This document shows, piece by piece, positions 1 through 10,888 of a DNA stretch of 52,599 nt. The translations under genes and the position numbers were made by a program. Numbering within the stretch: the stretch's first letter is position 1; each line of letters opens with the position of its first letter. Source of the stretch: an uncultured Pelagibacteraceae bacterium. Lineage in GTDB: Bacteria > Pseudomonadota > Alphaproteobacteria > Pelagibacterales > Pelagibacteraceae. Below the pieces are notes generated by a model. The model did no database searches. It worked only from the letters and a program-made list of their open reading frames with translations, and was not told the origin of the DNA. The stretch lies in assembly GCA_902561765.1 (NCBI GenBank), contig CACEQR010000002.1, positions 102,501 to 155,099 of the forward strand, given 5' to 3'.

Positions 1-178
1 TTATCTCTTTAAACCTATGAATTCAGTTTAAAGTACCACATAAAGTGGTGGGTTTTCCCATTCGGAAATTTACGGATCAAAACTTGCATACAGCTCCCCG
101 TAACTTATCGCAGTATACCACGTCCTTCATCGGCTTTCAGTGCCAAGGCATCCGCCACACGCCCTTAAACGCTTGATT
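1..178 (-). rRNA. rrl: 23S ribosomal RNA, 5' end only
   Basis: Read on the minus strand, this stretch matches the 5' domain of bacterial 23S rRNA: GGCGGATGCCTTGGCA, then GCCGATGAAGGACGTG, then TTTCCGAATGGGAAAACCC. The gene runs off the left edge, so only about 178 nt are present. The 5' boundary (about 178) is estimated by comparison with the Escherichia coli molecule. It is the last member visible of a 16S-tRNA-Ile-tRNA-Ala-23S operon. A 5S gene, if linked, would lie outside the window. Confidence 0.95.
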
Positions 179-339
179 TATGCACAGAAAAAAATTCTGT
201 GTTGAATCAAATTTTTGTTAAAATATTCATCTATTCGAATATTAAATGATTGTTCAAACAAATATAAATTTAAATTGAACAATCGGATATAGATATTGAT
301 AATATAAAATATTTACAGTTTTAATAACTAAGTGTTTCA
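179..339 (-). other. tRNA-Ala to 23S spacer with three hairpins
   Basis: This spacer has no gene. It contains three perfect inverted repeats: CACAGAA/TTCTGTG at about 183-201, AATATTC/GAATATT at 222-243, and ATTGTTCAA/TTGAACAAT at 249-283. In an rRNA precursor these would fold as separate stems. I infer that they guide processing of the 23S 5' end or of the tRNA-Ala 3' trailer. The 3' partner of any long 23S processing stem is outside the window. Confidence 0.6.
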
Positions 340-415
340 TGGTGGAGGATAGCGGGATCGAACCGCTGACCTCCTGAATGCAAATCAGGCGCTCTCCCAG
401 CTGAGCTAATCCCCC
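340..415 (-). tRNA. tRNA-Ala (anticodon TGC)
   Basis: It folds as a standard 76-nt cloverleaf with encoded CCA. The acceptor GGGGGAT pairs with ATCCTCC through one G-U. The D arm is GCTC/GAGC. The anticodon loop TTTGCAT gives TGC, and the T arm carries the usual TTCGATC loop. It sits in the rRNA spacer downstream of tRNA-Ile, the common bacterial arrangement. Confidence 0.98.
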
Positions 416-422
416 AGAAAGA

Positions 423-499
423 TGGTGGGCCGAGAAAGACTCGAACTTTCGACCCCACCCTTATCAAGGGTGTGCTCTAACCAACTGAGCTACCGGCCC
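423..499 (-). tRNA. tRNA-Ile (anticodon GAT)
   Basis: It is a 77-nt cloverleaf with encoded CCA. The acceptor GGGCCGG pairs with TCGGCCC and the anticodon stem is ACCCT/AGGGT. The anticodon loop TTGATAA gives GAT, and the T loop is TTCGAGT. It lies between 16S and tRNA-Ala, seven bases from the latter, as in most bacterial rrn operons. Confidence 0.98.
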
Positions 500-541
500 C
501 TTTGTGCAAAAGGAGAAACACTATTTTAAAAAGAGAAATGA

Positions 542-559
542 GGACGGTCAACATTAACC
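542..559 (-). other. 3' half of the long-range 16S processing stem
   Basis: On the plus strand this reads GGACGGTCAACATTAACC. The reverse complement of the 16S leader at 2157-2173 reads GGACGGTTAAGGTTACC, so leader and trailer can pair across the whole 16S gene. The first seven pairs are perfect and the rest are interrupted. Flanking complementarity of this kind is the usual RNase III substrate that frees pre-16S. That role is inferred from position and pairing. Confidence 0.65.
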
Positions 560-603
560 TGTTATATTATTTAGATTAAGAAATAATCCTTAATCATCCT
601 TAG

Positions 604-2078
<1,475 letters not shown>

Positions 2079-2088
2079 AAAAACGGCG

Positions 2089-2143
2089 CACACTAGCTTC
2101 TATACAAATACTAAGAATAATATTTGTATAATGTTGAAGTGTG
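2089..2143 (-). other. 16S leader hairpin
   Basis: A perfect 10-bp inverted repeat, TATACAAATA (2101-2110) and TATTTGTATA (2121-2130), lies just upstream of the 16S 5' end. It can be extended by CTTC/GAAG and CACAC/GTGTG with a small bulge. It lies inside the leader transcript. I infer a role in 16S folding or 5' maturation. Confidence 0.5.
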
Positions 2144-2156
2144 TACGACAAATTTT

Positions 2157-2173
2157 GGTAACCTTAACCGTCC
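2157..2173 (-). other. 5' half of the long-range 16S processing stem
   Basis: The minus strand reads GGACGGTTAAGGTTACC and is complementary to the 16S trailer at 542-559. See that entry for the pairing. It lies about 80 nt upstream of the mature 16S 5' end. Confidence 0.65.
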
Positions 2174-2263
2174 ACACTTCTCTTCTTAAAATATAAACAA
2201 TTCAAATAGCTAATTGGACTATAAAGCCCAATAAATAACATTTTTTATATGTTGAGTGTGACG

Positions 2264-2291
2264 CTTATATTGGAAATAATTTATAAATCAA
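2264..2291 (-). promoter_or_regulatory. Candidate rrn promoter
   Basis: On the minus strand TTGATT (2291-2286) and TATAAG (2269-2264) are separated by 16 bp. This places a start near 2257, upstream of the leader half of the 16S processing stem. The match to sigma-70 consensus is moderate. The same TTATAAATCAA block recurs at 2326-2336, which could mark a second promoter or a binding site. No gene lies in 2079-2360, which serves both the rRNA operon and the divergent M23 peptidase gene. Confidence 0.45.
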
Positions 2292-2360
2292 GTTTTTAGA
2301 TAAACAAAAAATGTGTTAAAAAGTCTTATAAATCAACATTTTTAAGCTATCAATAATATT

Positions 2361-3656
2361 ATGTTAAAAAAAATTAAAAAAAAAACAAAATCATTTTCCC
2401 ATTTTATTTGGTTGATTTTATTAATTACTGTCACAAGTTTTGTAACTTATTTTTATGAAATAAATAAAAAATCGCAATATCTGAGCTTAAAAAAAACTCT
2501 TCAAAATGTTTATTTTCAAAAAACACTTAAAAAAATTACGAATACATTAGAAGATCGGTATAAAGATATTGAATACGTTGTAAAGGAAGGTGATAATTAT
2601 GAAAACATTATAAATAGTATTGAAGTATCAAATACTGAAAAAAAAATATTTCTAGAGACAATTAAAAAAAATCAAACAATTAAAATATTAAGACCAAATC
2701 AAAAAATTTATTTTAAGATTGATAAAAAAAATAAGCCTAAGATTACAGAATTTATAATTGAAGTTAGTAAAACAAAAGAAATCTATTTCGTTAGAAATAT
2801 TGAAAATGAAAACTTTAATTCAAAAACAATAGAAAAAAATTTAAAAAAGATTATTACATACAAAGAGAGTAAAATTACAAATAGCTTATATCAGACAGCC
2901 ACTAAATTAAAAATTAGACCAAATATTATTATAGAATTTGCACGATTGTATGGTTTTCAAGTAGATTTTCAAAGAGATATTTGGAAAGATGATAGTTTTC
3001 AAATTATCTACGAGGAATTTTTAAATGAGAGTGGAGAAATAATTGAAACTGGAAATATTATTTTTGCAAATTTAAATTTAAAAAATGAGGATTTAAAACT
3101 TTATAGGCATGAATATGAAAAAAATAAAATTGATTATTTTGACGAAAATGGAAAAAGTATGAAAAAAACTTTAATGAAAACTCCAATTAATGGTGCAAGA
3201 TTATCATCTTCATTTGGAAAGAGGAAACATCCTATTTTAGGTTTCACAAAAATGCATACTGGAACTGATTTTGCTGCTCCGATGGGTACTCCTATTCTGG
3301 CTTCGGGTGATGGTTTAGTAGTAAGAGCAAAGTGGTGTGGAGGCGGAGGTAATTGTGTAAAAATAAAACATAATAGAGTATATCAAACCGTTTATGCTCA
3401 TATGTCCAAATTTGCAAGAGGTATCAAAAAGGGTGCAAGAGTTAAGCAGGGACAAATAATTGGATACGTGGGCTCTACAGGACTTTCTACTGGTCCTCAT
3501 TTACACTATGAAATAATAGAAAATGGAAAAAAAATAAATTCTCAAAAACTTAAGTTGCCTTCTGGAAAAGTTTTGAAAGGTAATCAACGAAAAATATTTG
3601 AGGTAAATAAAATTAAAATTGATGTCCTAAAATCTGAACTAATATCTAAAATGTAA
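2361..3656 (+). CDS. Membrane-anchored M23 (LytM) peptidoglycan endopeptidase
   Basis: A 431-residue protein with a single N-terminal hydrophobic anchor at about residues 15-31, so the bulk is periplasmic. The middle region resembles the LysM/OapA-type segment of MepM-like enzymes. The C-terminal LytM domain holds the zinc-binding HTGTD (H299, D303) and HLH (H380-H382) motifs, with another His in YAHM. Enzymes of this family cut peptide cross-links in peptidoglycan to allow wall growth. All metal ligands are present, so it should be active rather than a degenerate EnvC/NlpD-like activator. The gene is divergent from the rRNA operon, and its 3' end lies one base from the oppositely oriented DUF4167 gene. 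The exact family member (MepM-like) is inferred. Confidence 0.9.
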   Translation: MLKKIKKKTKSFSHFIWLILLITVTSFVTYFYEINKKSQYLSLKKTLQNVYFQKTLKKITNTLEDRYKDIEYVVKEGDNYENIINSIEVSNTEKKIFLETIKKNQTIKILRPNQKIYFKIDKKNKPKITEFIIEVSKTKEIYFVRNIENENFNSKTIEKNLKKIITYKESKITNSLYQTATKLKIRPNIIIEFARLYGFQVDFQRDIWKDDSFQIIYEEFLNESGEIIETGNIIFANLNLKNEDLKLYRHEYEKNKIDYFDENGKSMKKTLMKTPINGARLSSSFGKRKHPILGFTKMHTGTDFAAPMGTPILASGDGLVVRAKWCGGGGNCVKIKHNRVYQTVYAHMSKFARGIKKGARVKQGQIIGYVGSTGLSTGPHLHYEIIENGKKINSQKLKLPSGKVLKGNQRKIFEVNKIKIDVLKSELISKM

Positions 3657-3657
3657 A

Positions 3658-4038
3658 TTATTTGTTTGTTGGTTTCTCTAATTCTTTTAAATCAGTCTCT
3701 GTCTTAATTTGATTGCTGACATTATTATCAGTTAAGTTTTCAGAGTTTATCTTTAAGTTGTCCTGTGATAAAAGTATTCGAGAAAAATGTTCAGAATGTT
3801 GTAAGTAGTTTTCTGATAAAATCTTATCTCCATTTTAAAGAGCTTCTCTTGCAAGATCATTGTATTTCTCTACGAGTTTTGCAGCATTTTGATTATTTTT
3901 TCCTGGATGTCTTCTTTTAAAAGAGGAAACATTATTAAAATCTCCATTATTTTTATGTCCATTTCCATTTCGTCTAAAATTTCTATCTCCATTAGATTTA
4001 AATCTACTTCTTCTATTATTATTTTTGAAGTTATTCAT
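3658..4038 (-). pseudogene. DUF4167 gene interrupted by an in-frame TAA
   Basis: The first 67 codons encode an Asn/Arg/Lys-rich start and then the beginning of a DUF4167 domain (NAAKLVEKYNDLAREAL). Codon 68 is TAA (3837-3835). The same frame then continues for 58 sense codons with clear DUF4167 sequence (NGDKILSENYLQHSEHFSRIL) up to a second TAA at 3660-3658. A Lys codon (AAA) is expected at codon 68, so one substitution explains the break. DUF4167 proteins follow prmC in many Alphaproteobacteria and their function is unknown. The gene starts 2 nt after prmC. It may be a fresh pseudogene, a read-through gene or a sequence error; the intact downstream half argues that the change is recent. Confidence 0.85.
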
Positions 4039-4040
4039 TT

Positions 4041-4883
4041 TTATAATTTAGTGCTTATTATACATCTATCTCTTCCAGATAAATCTTTGGATATTTTGTT
4101 AATGTAAAAACCATTTTCATTTAATATTTTTAAAGATTGATTCTTTTGTTTGCTTCCTATTTCAATTATTAATTTTCCGTTTCTTTTTAACAATTTCTTA
4201 CTGTTTATAATTACTTTTTTAATATCTCTAAAACCATCGCAACCCCCAGATAAAGCTATTTTAGGTTCATGAAATTTTATATCATCATCTAATCTACTTA
4301 TATCAATATTATTTATGTATGGAGGATTAGATATTATTAAATCATAGTTAGAAGAATTATATTTGTCAATATCGATATTAATAAAATTAATTTTATTTTC
4401 TAACTGATGTAATTTTGCATTAGATTTTGCAACTTTTAATGCCTTATTTGATAAATCTAGCGCAGTAGCTGTACATTTAGACCTTTCTTGTAATATAGAA
4501 ATTATGATACATCCAGATCCAGTTCCTATATCTAAAATTTTCTTTGATTTGTTATTTGGTAAATATTTCAAACATTCTTCTACAATTAACTCAGTATCAG
4601 GTCTTGGAATAAGTACTGACTTGTTAGTTATAAATTTATATTTCCAAAAATATTTAAAGCCTAAAATATAGGCGATCGGTTCATTATATTTTCTTCTTAA
4701 TAAATAATTATTAAATCTATTAATTTCTTGTTTTTTTAAAATGTGATTAGAATTTAGCAATATTTCCTCTCTGCTCTTATTTAAAGCTTTTGATAGTAGT
4801 AACTCAGAATCAAGAATTGGATTTTCAATTTTATTTTTTTTTAAAAAATTCTTACCATTATTTAAAATTTCAATATATTTCAT
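4041..4883 (-). CDS. prmC: Release factor glutamine methyltransferase PrmC (HemK)
   Basis: A 280-residue enzyme that methylates the Gln of the GGQ motif in peptide release factors using S-adenosylmethionine. It shows an N-terminal helical domain, an SAM-binding DIGTGSG loop (118-124) and the substrate-binding NPPY motif (186-189) that defines this family. The length is typical. The start overlaps the stop of prfA, its substrate's gene, by one base (TAATG), implying translational coupling. It belongs to a lysC-ispG-prfA-prmC-DUF4167 operon read leftward. Confidence 0.97.
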   Translation of the reverse strand: MKYIEILNNGKNFLKKNKIENPILDSELLLSKALNKSREEILLNSNHILKKQEINRFNNYLLRRKYNEPIAYILGFKYFWKYKFITNKSVLIPRPDTELIVEECLKYLPNNKSKKILDIGTGSGCIIISILQERSKCTATALDLSNKALKVAKSNAKLHQLENKINFINIDIDKYNSSNYDLIISNPPYINNIDISRLDDDIKFHEPKIALSGGCDGFRDIKKVIINSKKLLKRNGKLIIEIGSKQKNQSLKILNENGFYINKISKDLSGRDRCIISTKL

Positions 4884-5953
4884 TATATGCTACTCAATTC
4901 AGTTTCTTGAGCTTGAATAACTAAATTTTCTATCATTTCATCAAATATCTCACCTTCTAAAAATTCAGATAATTTATGTAAAGTTAAATTTATTCTATGA
5001 TCTGTAACTCTTCCTTGAGGAAAATTGTAAGTTCTAATTCTCTCAGATCTATCTCCAGTACCTATTTTATTTTTTCTATCTTTAGATCTCTCATCATCTC
5101 TCTTCTGTCTCTCTAATTCATAAATTCTAGATCTGAGGATTTTAAGTCCTTTTTCCTTGTTTCTTATCTGGGATTTTTCATCTTGTTGACTAACAACTAT
5201 ACCTGTAGGAACATGTGTTATTCTTACAGCAGAGTCTGTGGTATTTACACTTTGCCCGCCTGGTCCACTACTTCTGAATACATCAATTCTTAAATCTTTA
5301 TCTTCTATTTTAACATCCACCTCTTCTGCTTCTGGCATTACCGCAACGGTTGCGGCAGAAGTATGAACTCTACCTTGGGTTTCAGTGTCTGGGACTCTTT
5401 GAACTCTATGAACACCGCTCTCATATTTTAGTGAGGAATAAATATTTTTACCTTTTATTGATGCTATTACCTCTTTTAATCCGCCAGCGTCACTTTTGGA
5501 TATAGATATCACTTCTAGCAACCACTTTTTTTTATGACTAACTTTTTCGTACATTTTGAATAAATCAGATGCAAATAAACTTGCTTCCAGACCACCTGTT
5601 CCAGCTCTTATTTCTATGATAGCATTTTTAGTATCAGCTTCATCTTTAGGTAATAAAAATAATTTGATTTTTTTTTCATTATTTTCATTATTTTTTTCAA
5701 GTTCATTTAATTCACTTATTGCCAAGTCTTTAATTTCTTTTTCTGAACTTTCATCGTTCAGTAATTTTTCTAGCTCTTCCTTATTTTTCTTATAATTATA
5801 ATATGAATTAGCTTCTTTTATAATTTCATTTAAATCTGAATATTCTTTTGACTTTTCTGCAAACGAGTTTTTGTCAATTTCTTCAGAGGAAAGTTCTTTT
5901 TCTAATTTAGCATGCTTTTTAATTAAATCTTGAACTTTTGATAAAGGTACCAT
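4883..5953 (-). CDS. prfA: Peptide chain release factor 1
   Basis: A 356-residue class I release factor that reads UAA and UAG stop codons. The stop-reading tripeptide PDT falls at 188-190, fitting the RF1 PxT pattern and not the SPF of RF2. The peptidyl-tRNA hydrolysis motif GGQ is at 232-234 in the usual GPGGQSVN context. It is coupled to prmC downstream and to ispG upstream by one-base stop/start overlaps. Its length and motif positions match Escherichia coli RF1 closely. Confidence 0.98.
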   Translation of the reverse strand: MVPLSKVQDLIKKHAKLEKELSSEEIDKNSFAEKSKEYSDLNEIIKEANSYYNYKKNKEELEKLLNDESSEKEIKDLAISELNELEKNNENNEKKIKLFLLPKDEADTKNAIIEIRAGTGGLEASLFASDLFKMYEKVSHKKKWLLEVISISKSDAGGLKEVIASIKGKNIYSSLKYESGVHRVQRVPDTETQGRVHTSAATVAVMPEAEEVDVKIEDKDLRIDVFRSSGPGGQSVNTTDSAVRITHVPTGIVVSQQDEKSQIRNKEKGLKILRSRIYELERQKRDDERSKDRKNKIGTGDRSERIRTYNFPQGRVTDHRINLTLHKLSEFLEGEIFDEMIENLVIQAQETELSSI

Positions 5954-7053
5954 TATTGAGCGTTTTCAATTTCTTTTGCTTTTTCCTCAACTAGTTTTAC
6001 TACTTTAGAGATCATTTCATTAGTTGATATTTTATTGCTCTCAATTCCATTTAAATAAAGCATATTATTACCTTTTCCACCTCCAGTAATACCAATATCT
6101 GTTTGTGCTGCCTCGCCTGGTCCATTGACAACACATCCAATTATAGACAATGAAATTGGGGTTTTAATATGCGAAAGACACTGTTCTAATTTTTTAACTG
6201 TCTCAATTACATTAAAAGCTTGCCTAGCACATGAGGGACATGAAATAATTTTAACCCCTCTGTTCCTTAAATTTAATGATTTGAGTATTTCGTTGCCAAC
6301 CTTTATCTCTTCCACTGGATCATCTGACAAAGAAACTCTTATAGTATCTCCAATTCCATTGAGAAGAAGCGATCCAAATCCAATTGATGATTTTATACTG
6401 CCAGGTAAAAAAGTCCCAGCCTCAGTGATACCTAGATGAAGTGGATAATCACAAACTTTAGAAAGTTGTCTATACGCTTCAATCGATAGAAATACGTCGG
6501 ACGATTTAACACTAACTTTAAATTTATAGAAATCTAAGTCTTCAATAATGCTGATATTTCTCAGTGCACTCTCTACTAATGCTTCAGGACAAGGCTCTTT
6601 ATATTTTTCTAATAAATCTTTTTCTAAAGACCCTGCATTGACACCAATTCTAATAGAACAATTATTATTTTTTGCTGCAGAAATTACTTCTTCTATTTTT
6701 TTTTTATCTCCAATATTTCCTGGATTTATTCTTAGACATGCTGCTCCGCTCTCTGCTGCCTCAATTGCTCTTTTATAGTGAAAATGGATATCAGCAACAA
6801 TTGGTAATGAAGTATGTTTAATAATATCTTTTAGAGCCCTTGTTGAGTCTTCATCAGGACAAGATACTCTCACTATATCTGCTCCGGCTTCTTCAACTCT
6901 TTCGATTTGATTTATAGTCTCTTTAACATTTTTAGTAAGTGTATTTGTCATTGATTGAACAGAAATTGGATTGTCTCCTCCAACTTTGACGTTACCAACG
7001 CTGATCTCTCTTGTTTTTCTTCTTTTTATTTCTCTAAATGGTCTAATACTCAT
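5953..7053 (-). CDS. ispG: 4-hydroxy-3-methylbut-2-enyl diphosphate synthase (IspG/GcpE)
   Basis: A 366-residue iron-sulfur enzyme of the non-mevalonate isoprenoid pathway that converts MEcPP to HMBPP. The N-terminal TIM-barrel part starts with the family signature [14 protein letters not shown]. The C-terminal part carries the 4Fe-4S ligands C272, C275, C307 and E314 (CPSC and CVVNGPGE). It is the compact bacterial form without the plant-type insertion. Its stop overlaps the prfA start by one base. Confidence 0.97.
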   Translation of the reverse strand: MSIRPFREIKRRKTREISVGNVKVGGDNPISVQSMTNTLTKNVKETINQIERVEEAGADIVRVSCPDEDSTRALKDIIKHTSLPIVADIHFHYKRAIEAAESGAACLRINPGNIGDKKKIEEVISAAKNNNCSIRIGVNAGSLEKDLLEKYKEPCPEALVESALRNISIIEDLDFYKFKVSVKSSDVFLSIEAYRQLSKVCDYPLHLGITEAGTFLPGSIKSSIGFGSLLLNGIGDTIRVSLSDDPVEEIKVGNEILKSLNLRNRGVKIISCPSCARQAFNVIETVKKLEQCLSHIKTPISLSIIGCVVNGPGEAAQTDIGITGGGKGNNMLYLNGIESNKISTNEMISKVVKLVEEKAKEIENAQ

Positions 7054-7056
7054 TTG

Positions 7057-8268
7057 TTAGTTATTTAATTTAAATTCTTTATGGAGAGATTTAATAGCTT
7101 TATTCACATTTTTTTTATTTATAAGTACAGAAATTTTTATTTCTGAGGTAGATATTACTAAAATATTTATTTTTTCTTTAGCAAGTGTTTGGAACATTCT
7201 ATATGTAACTCCAGGAGTTGTTATCATTCCAACTCCTATAATTGAAACTTTCGAAACATTCTTGTCAAATATTAAATCTCTAAAATTTATTTTATTGTTT
7301 TGTAAAATAATTTTTTTAGTTTTGCCTAATTCCTCAGATTTTATCGTAAAAGTTAAATCGGTTTCTTTTCCATCAGCAGAAATATTTTGAACAACCATGT
7401 CTACATTGATAGAATTTTCAGATAAAGGTTTGAAAATTGATGCAGCTATACCAGGTTTATCTCTAACTCCTAAAAGAGTTACTTTTGAATCGTTAGATGT
7501 ACTTGTAATTCCAGTTATAATCTTATTATTTATTATATTTTTTTTTTTAGTAATTAAAGTGCCTTTATTATTAGTGAAAGAGGATTTCACCTCTATGTCT
7601 ACCCTATTTAATCTTGCATCTTGAATAGAATGAGGTTGCATAACTTTTGCTCCAAGTGAGGCCATTTCTAGCATTTCCTCATAGGATATAGCTTTAATTT
7701 TTTTTGCCGATTTTAGTTTATTTGGATCTGTAGAATAAACACCATCAACATCTGTATATATTATACACTTTTCTGCATTGAAAAACTTTGCGAACATTAT
7801 AGCACTTGCATCTGTACCACCTCTTCCAATTGTTGTTATTCTGTTTTTGTTATTTATTCCTTGAAATCCTGTAATGATAGGAATTCCTCCTTTTTTTAAA
7901 TATCTAATAATTTGAGATTTATTAATTTTATTAATTCTTGAATATTTATATTTACCCTCAGTAATGATGGGAACTTGCCATGACATCCAAGATCTTGAGT
8001 TAAATCCTTTATCAATTAGTTCAGCAGAAATCAATGAGCAGGACATTTGTTCTCCAGATGAAACTAAAACATCATACTCTGCGTCAGGAAAATTTTTACT
8101 AATTTTTTTGGATAATTTTATTAAGTTATTTGTCACACCACTCATTGCTGAGGAAAGTACAATTACTGCATATTTTTTTTTGTATTTAGCAATAATTTTT
8201 GCTACTTTTTTAATTCTATCAGTTGTGCCAACTGAAGTGCCTCCAAATTTCAATACAATTATTTTCAT
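7057..8268 (-). CDS. lysC: Aspartate kinase
   Basis: A 403-residue kinase that phosphorylates aspartate, the first step to lysine, threonine, methionine and diaminopimelate. The catalytic domain begins with KFGGTSVG (7-14) and contains the substrate-binding TTIGRGGTDASA. Two ACT domains follow from about residue 265 and are the usual site of feedback inhibition. It is the first gene of the leftward operon with ispG, prfA and prmC, separated from ispG by 3 bp. The intergenic gap to divergent ubiG is 69 bp. Confidence 0.97.
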   Translation of the reverse strand: MKIIVLKFGGTSVGTTDRIKKVAKIIAKYKKKYAVIVLSSAMSGVTNNLIKLSKKISKNFPDAEYDVLVSSGEQMSCSLISAELIDKGFNSRSWMSWQVPIITEGKYKYSRINKINKSQIIRYLKKGGIPIITGFQGINNKNRITTIGRGGTDASAIMFAKFFNAEKCIIYTDVDGVYSTDPNKLKSAKKIKAISYEEMLEMASLGAKVMQPHSIQDARLNRVDIEVKSSFTNNKGTLITKKKNIINNKIITGITSTSNDSKVTLLGVRDKPGIAASIFKPLSENSINVDMVVQNISADGKETDLTFTIKSEELGKTKKIILQNNKINFRDLIFDKNVSKVSIIGVGMITTPGVTYRMFQTLAKEKINILVISTSEIKISVLINKKNVNKAIKSLHKEFKLNN

Positions 8269-8337
8269 TGATAATTATTTTTAGTTTAAGTTAAAATATA
8301 TTGATAAAATACATCTTGATTGTAATGTCAATAAACA

Positions 8338-9066
8338 ATGAAAAATAACACAATAAATAAAAAAGAAATAGAAAAATTTTCAAAAATTGCTGAGGAATGG
8401 TGGAATCCAAATGGAAAATTCAAGCCATTACATAAATTTAACCCAATTAGAATCAAATATATTAGAGATACAATCGTATCAGAGTACAAAATTAAAAAAG
8501 AGGAAAAACCTTTCAAAGGGTTGAGCATTTTAGATATTGGATGTGGTGGTGGATTACTTTCTGAACCTATGGCAAAACTAGGAGCTGAAGTTGTTGGTAT
8601 AGATGCTTCCATTAAAAATATTCAAGTTGCTAAATATCATCAAAAAAAAAATAAACTTAAAATAAAATATTATAATTCTTCACCAGAAAATTTAAAAATT
8701 AAAAAAAAGTTTGATATAATTTTAAATATGGAAATAGTTGAACATGTAGAAGATATTGATTTATTTATTAAAGAAAGTTCAAAATTTTTAAAGAGATCGG
8801 GCGTTATGTTTATTGCTACTTTAAATAAAACCCTTAAATCTTATTTGTTTGCTATTGTGGGAGCTGAATATGTTTTAAAATGGCTTCCTATAGGTACCCA
8901 TGATTGGGACAAATTTGTTAAACCGGAATATTTAATTCAGATTTGTAAAAAAAATTCTTTAACTTTAAAGAGAATTGATGGAATGACATTTAATCCAATA
9001 TTTAATAAATGGTCTGTTTCTTCTGATAAATCTGTTAACTATATTTCAGAATTTAAGAAAATTTAA
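8338..9066 (+). CDS. ubiG: Ubiquinone biosynthesis O-methyltransferase UbiG
   Basis: A 242-residue SAM-dependent methyltransferase for the two O-methylation steps of ubiquinone synthesis. It has the family start FSKIAEEWWNPNGKFKPLH, motif I DIGCGGG (66-72), and the NMEIVEHVED and THDWDKFV segments typical of UbiG/COQ3. The ATG at 8338 gives full length; an ATG 13 bases upstream is out of frame. The 3' end overlaps the convergent DUF1178 gene by 4 bp. Confidence 0.95.
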   Translation: MKNNTINKKEIEKFSKIAEEWWNPNGKFKPLHKFNPIRIKYIRDTIVSEYKIKKEEKPFKGLSILDIGCGGGLLSEPMAKLGAEVVGIDASIKNIQVAKYHQKKNKLKIKYYNSSPENLKIKKKFDIILNMEIVEHVEDIDLFIKESSKFLKRSGVMFIATLNKTLKSYLFAIVGAEYVLKWLPIGTHDWDKFVKPEYLIQICKKNSLTLKRIDGMTFNPIFNKWSVSSDKSVNYISEFKKI

Positions 9067-9488
9067 TTTTTATCATCATCGATCCAAGGAACAATATCAG
9101 TTTCTATTCCTTCATCTCTTAATTCCTTAACATCTTTAACTGAAGCAGTACCATAAATGCCTTTTTTTGTTTTTTTTTTATCGTAATGGATTGATCTTGC
9201 CTTATAAGCAAAGTTTTCTCCAACATATTCGAAGTTATCTTTTACAAATTTTTTATAATCAGAAAGTTTTTTTCTAATATCTTTCAATTTTTTAATATCT
9301 TTTAAATTTTCTTTTTTCTTAGTGTTAAATAAATTTGGGGACATTAATGACTTTTTAACATCTAAAGACTCACAATATTGACAATTTAAAAGTTTTAACT
9401 TTCGTAATTTGTCGTACTCTTCAGAAGATCCAAACCAGCTTTCAAATTCTTGATCACATTCATTACATTTGAGTAAATATTTAATCAT
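9063..9488 (-). CDS. DUF1178 family protein
   Basis: A 141-residue protein with an N-terminal zinc-ribbon-like pattern (C8, C11, C36, C39), the FESWF segment between the pairs, and a Lys-rich middle part. This is the layout of DUF1178, a small family common in Alpha- and Betaproteobacteria and without a known function. The C-terminal RSIHYDKKKTKKGIYGTAS segment is also typical. It lies between ubiG and argJ, probably downstream of argJ in one transcript (40-bp gap). Confidence 0.85.
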   Translation of the reverse strand: MIKYLLKCNECDQEFESWFGSSEEYDKLRKLKLLNCQYCESLDVKKSLMSPNLFNTKKKENLKDIKKLKDIRKKLSDYKKFVKDNFEYVGENFAYKARSIHYDKKKTKKGIYGTASVKDVKELRDEGIETDIVPWIDDDKN

Positions 9489-9528
9489 AACTCTTATCTA
9501 AATATTAATGTGAGAAATATCAATATAC

Positions 9529-10830
9529 TTAACTTCTATAATCTGCGTTAATTTCAACATATTTTTTTGTAAGATCCATGGTGTAGGCTTTAAACTTTTT
9601 ATTTCCCTGTCCAATATCAACTTCTATTTCAATAAATTGGCCTTTCATATAATCTACAACTTTTCTTTCATCATAATTTTTAAAAAGAGATCCTTTGAAA
9701 TAAATTTTATTTGGTCCAAATGAAATAGATAATTTTTGTTCATTTATTTTAGAGTTGCTGTTTCCAATAGCCATGGCTATCCTTCCCCAATTTGGATCCT
9801 CTCCTGCAATTGCAGTCTTTACTAATAATGAATTAGCAATTTTAAATGATATATTTTTTGCATCTTTTTCAGTTTTACAATTAATACAATTTACCGATAT
9901 TAATTTTGAAGCTCCCTCTCCATCAGAAACAACTTGTTTTGCTAAATTCAATAATACATCATGAACTGATTTGCTAAAATTCCTAATTCTTTTATCGCTG
10001 AATTTTTTTATCTGTGGATTTTTAACTTTATTTGTTGAGAATATTGAAACCATATCATTTGTACTTGTATCGCCATCACAAGAGATTGCATTAAAAGTTG
10101 TTTTTATGTTATTTTTTAATACATCCTTCAAAACTGAAGATGGTAATGTTGCATCTGTAAATATGTAACATAATGTTGTTGCCATATTTGGATAAATCAT
10201 ACCTGAACCTTTTGCAATTCCATAAATCTTAATTTTTGACGAACCAATATTCGTTTCGGCCATTGAAACTTTTGGTTTTAAGTCAGTTGTTATTATTCCC
10301 ATTGCTGCTTTCATCCAAATTAATTTATTTTGGGTATATTTTATTTTTTCAACTAACTCATTTAATGAGGATTTTATTTTTTCTAATGGAAATTTCTCTC
10401 CTATTGTGCCTGTACAACCAAAAAGTATTTCCTTTGGAGAAATTTTTTTTGGATTATCTTCGTCTCGTTTCTGTATATCGTTAAGTTTAGAAGATAAGTC
10501 TATCGATATTTTCTTTAAAGCTTCAAATCCCTCAGATCCTGTCAACGCATTAGCATTTCTTGTGTTAATAAATAGTGCATATACTTTTTTGGTATTTATT
10601 TTTTTATTCCATTTAATATTTTCAGATATTAATTTTGATTGAGTATACAAAGATGCATAATTAGCTCCTTCTCTAAAATAAAATAATACTATTTCATCTC
10701 TTTTAACTTTATACAGTCCAGCACTTACAGCAGAAATTGAAACTCCATCTATATGGTCTAAATCTTGAAAATCAACAATTTTTGAACTTTGACCACTAAT
10801 ATTTATAAGATTGTTTATGTTAAACTTCAT
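9529..10830 (-). CDS. argJ: Glutamate N-acetyltransferase / amino-acid acetyltransferase ArgJ
   Basis: A 433-residue ornithine acetyltransferase that moves the acetyl group from N-acetylornithine to glutamate and so recycles it in arginine synthesis. Family marks are the self-cleavage region PNMATT, whose Thr becomes the nucleophile of the beta chain, and GEDPNWGRIAMAIGNS. The length is normal. Arginine genes argF and argD occur together further right. It is divergent from secA with 58 bp of AT-rich DNA between them. Confidence 0.97.
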   Translation of the reverse strand: MKFNINNLINISGQSSKIVDFQDLDHIDGVSISAVSAGLYKVKRDEIVLFYFREGANYASLYTQSKLISENIKWNKKINTKKVYALFINTRNANALTGSEGFEALKKISIDLSSKLNDIQKRDEDNPKKISPKEILFGCTGTIGEKFPLEKIKSSLNELVEKIKYTQNKLIWMKAAMGIITTDLKPKVSMAETNIGSSKIKIYGIAKGSGMIYPNMATTLCYIFTDATLPSSVLKDVLKNNIKTTFNAISCDGDTSTNDMVSIFSTNKVKNPQIKKFSDKRIRNFSKSVHDVLLNLAKQVVSDGEGASKLISVNCINCKTEKDAKNISFKIANSLLVKTAIAGEDPNWGRIAMAIGNSNSKINEQKLSISFGPNKIYFKGSLFKNYDERKVVDYMKGQFIEIEVDIGQGNKKFKAYTMDLTKKYVEINADYRS

Positions 10831-10888
10831 GATATTTAAAATAATTAATAAGTTACTATATATTTCTAATATTTAATATTATATCAAA

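Noticed and set aside
3889..4107. A 72-codon plus-strand frame over DUF4167 and prmC
   Set aside because: It is antisense to two recognisable genes and has Ile/Ser-rich random composition.
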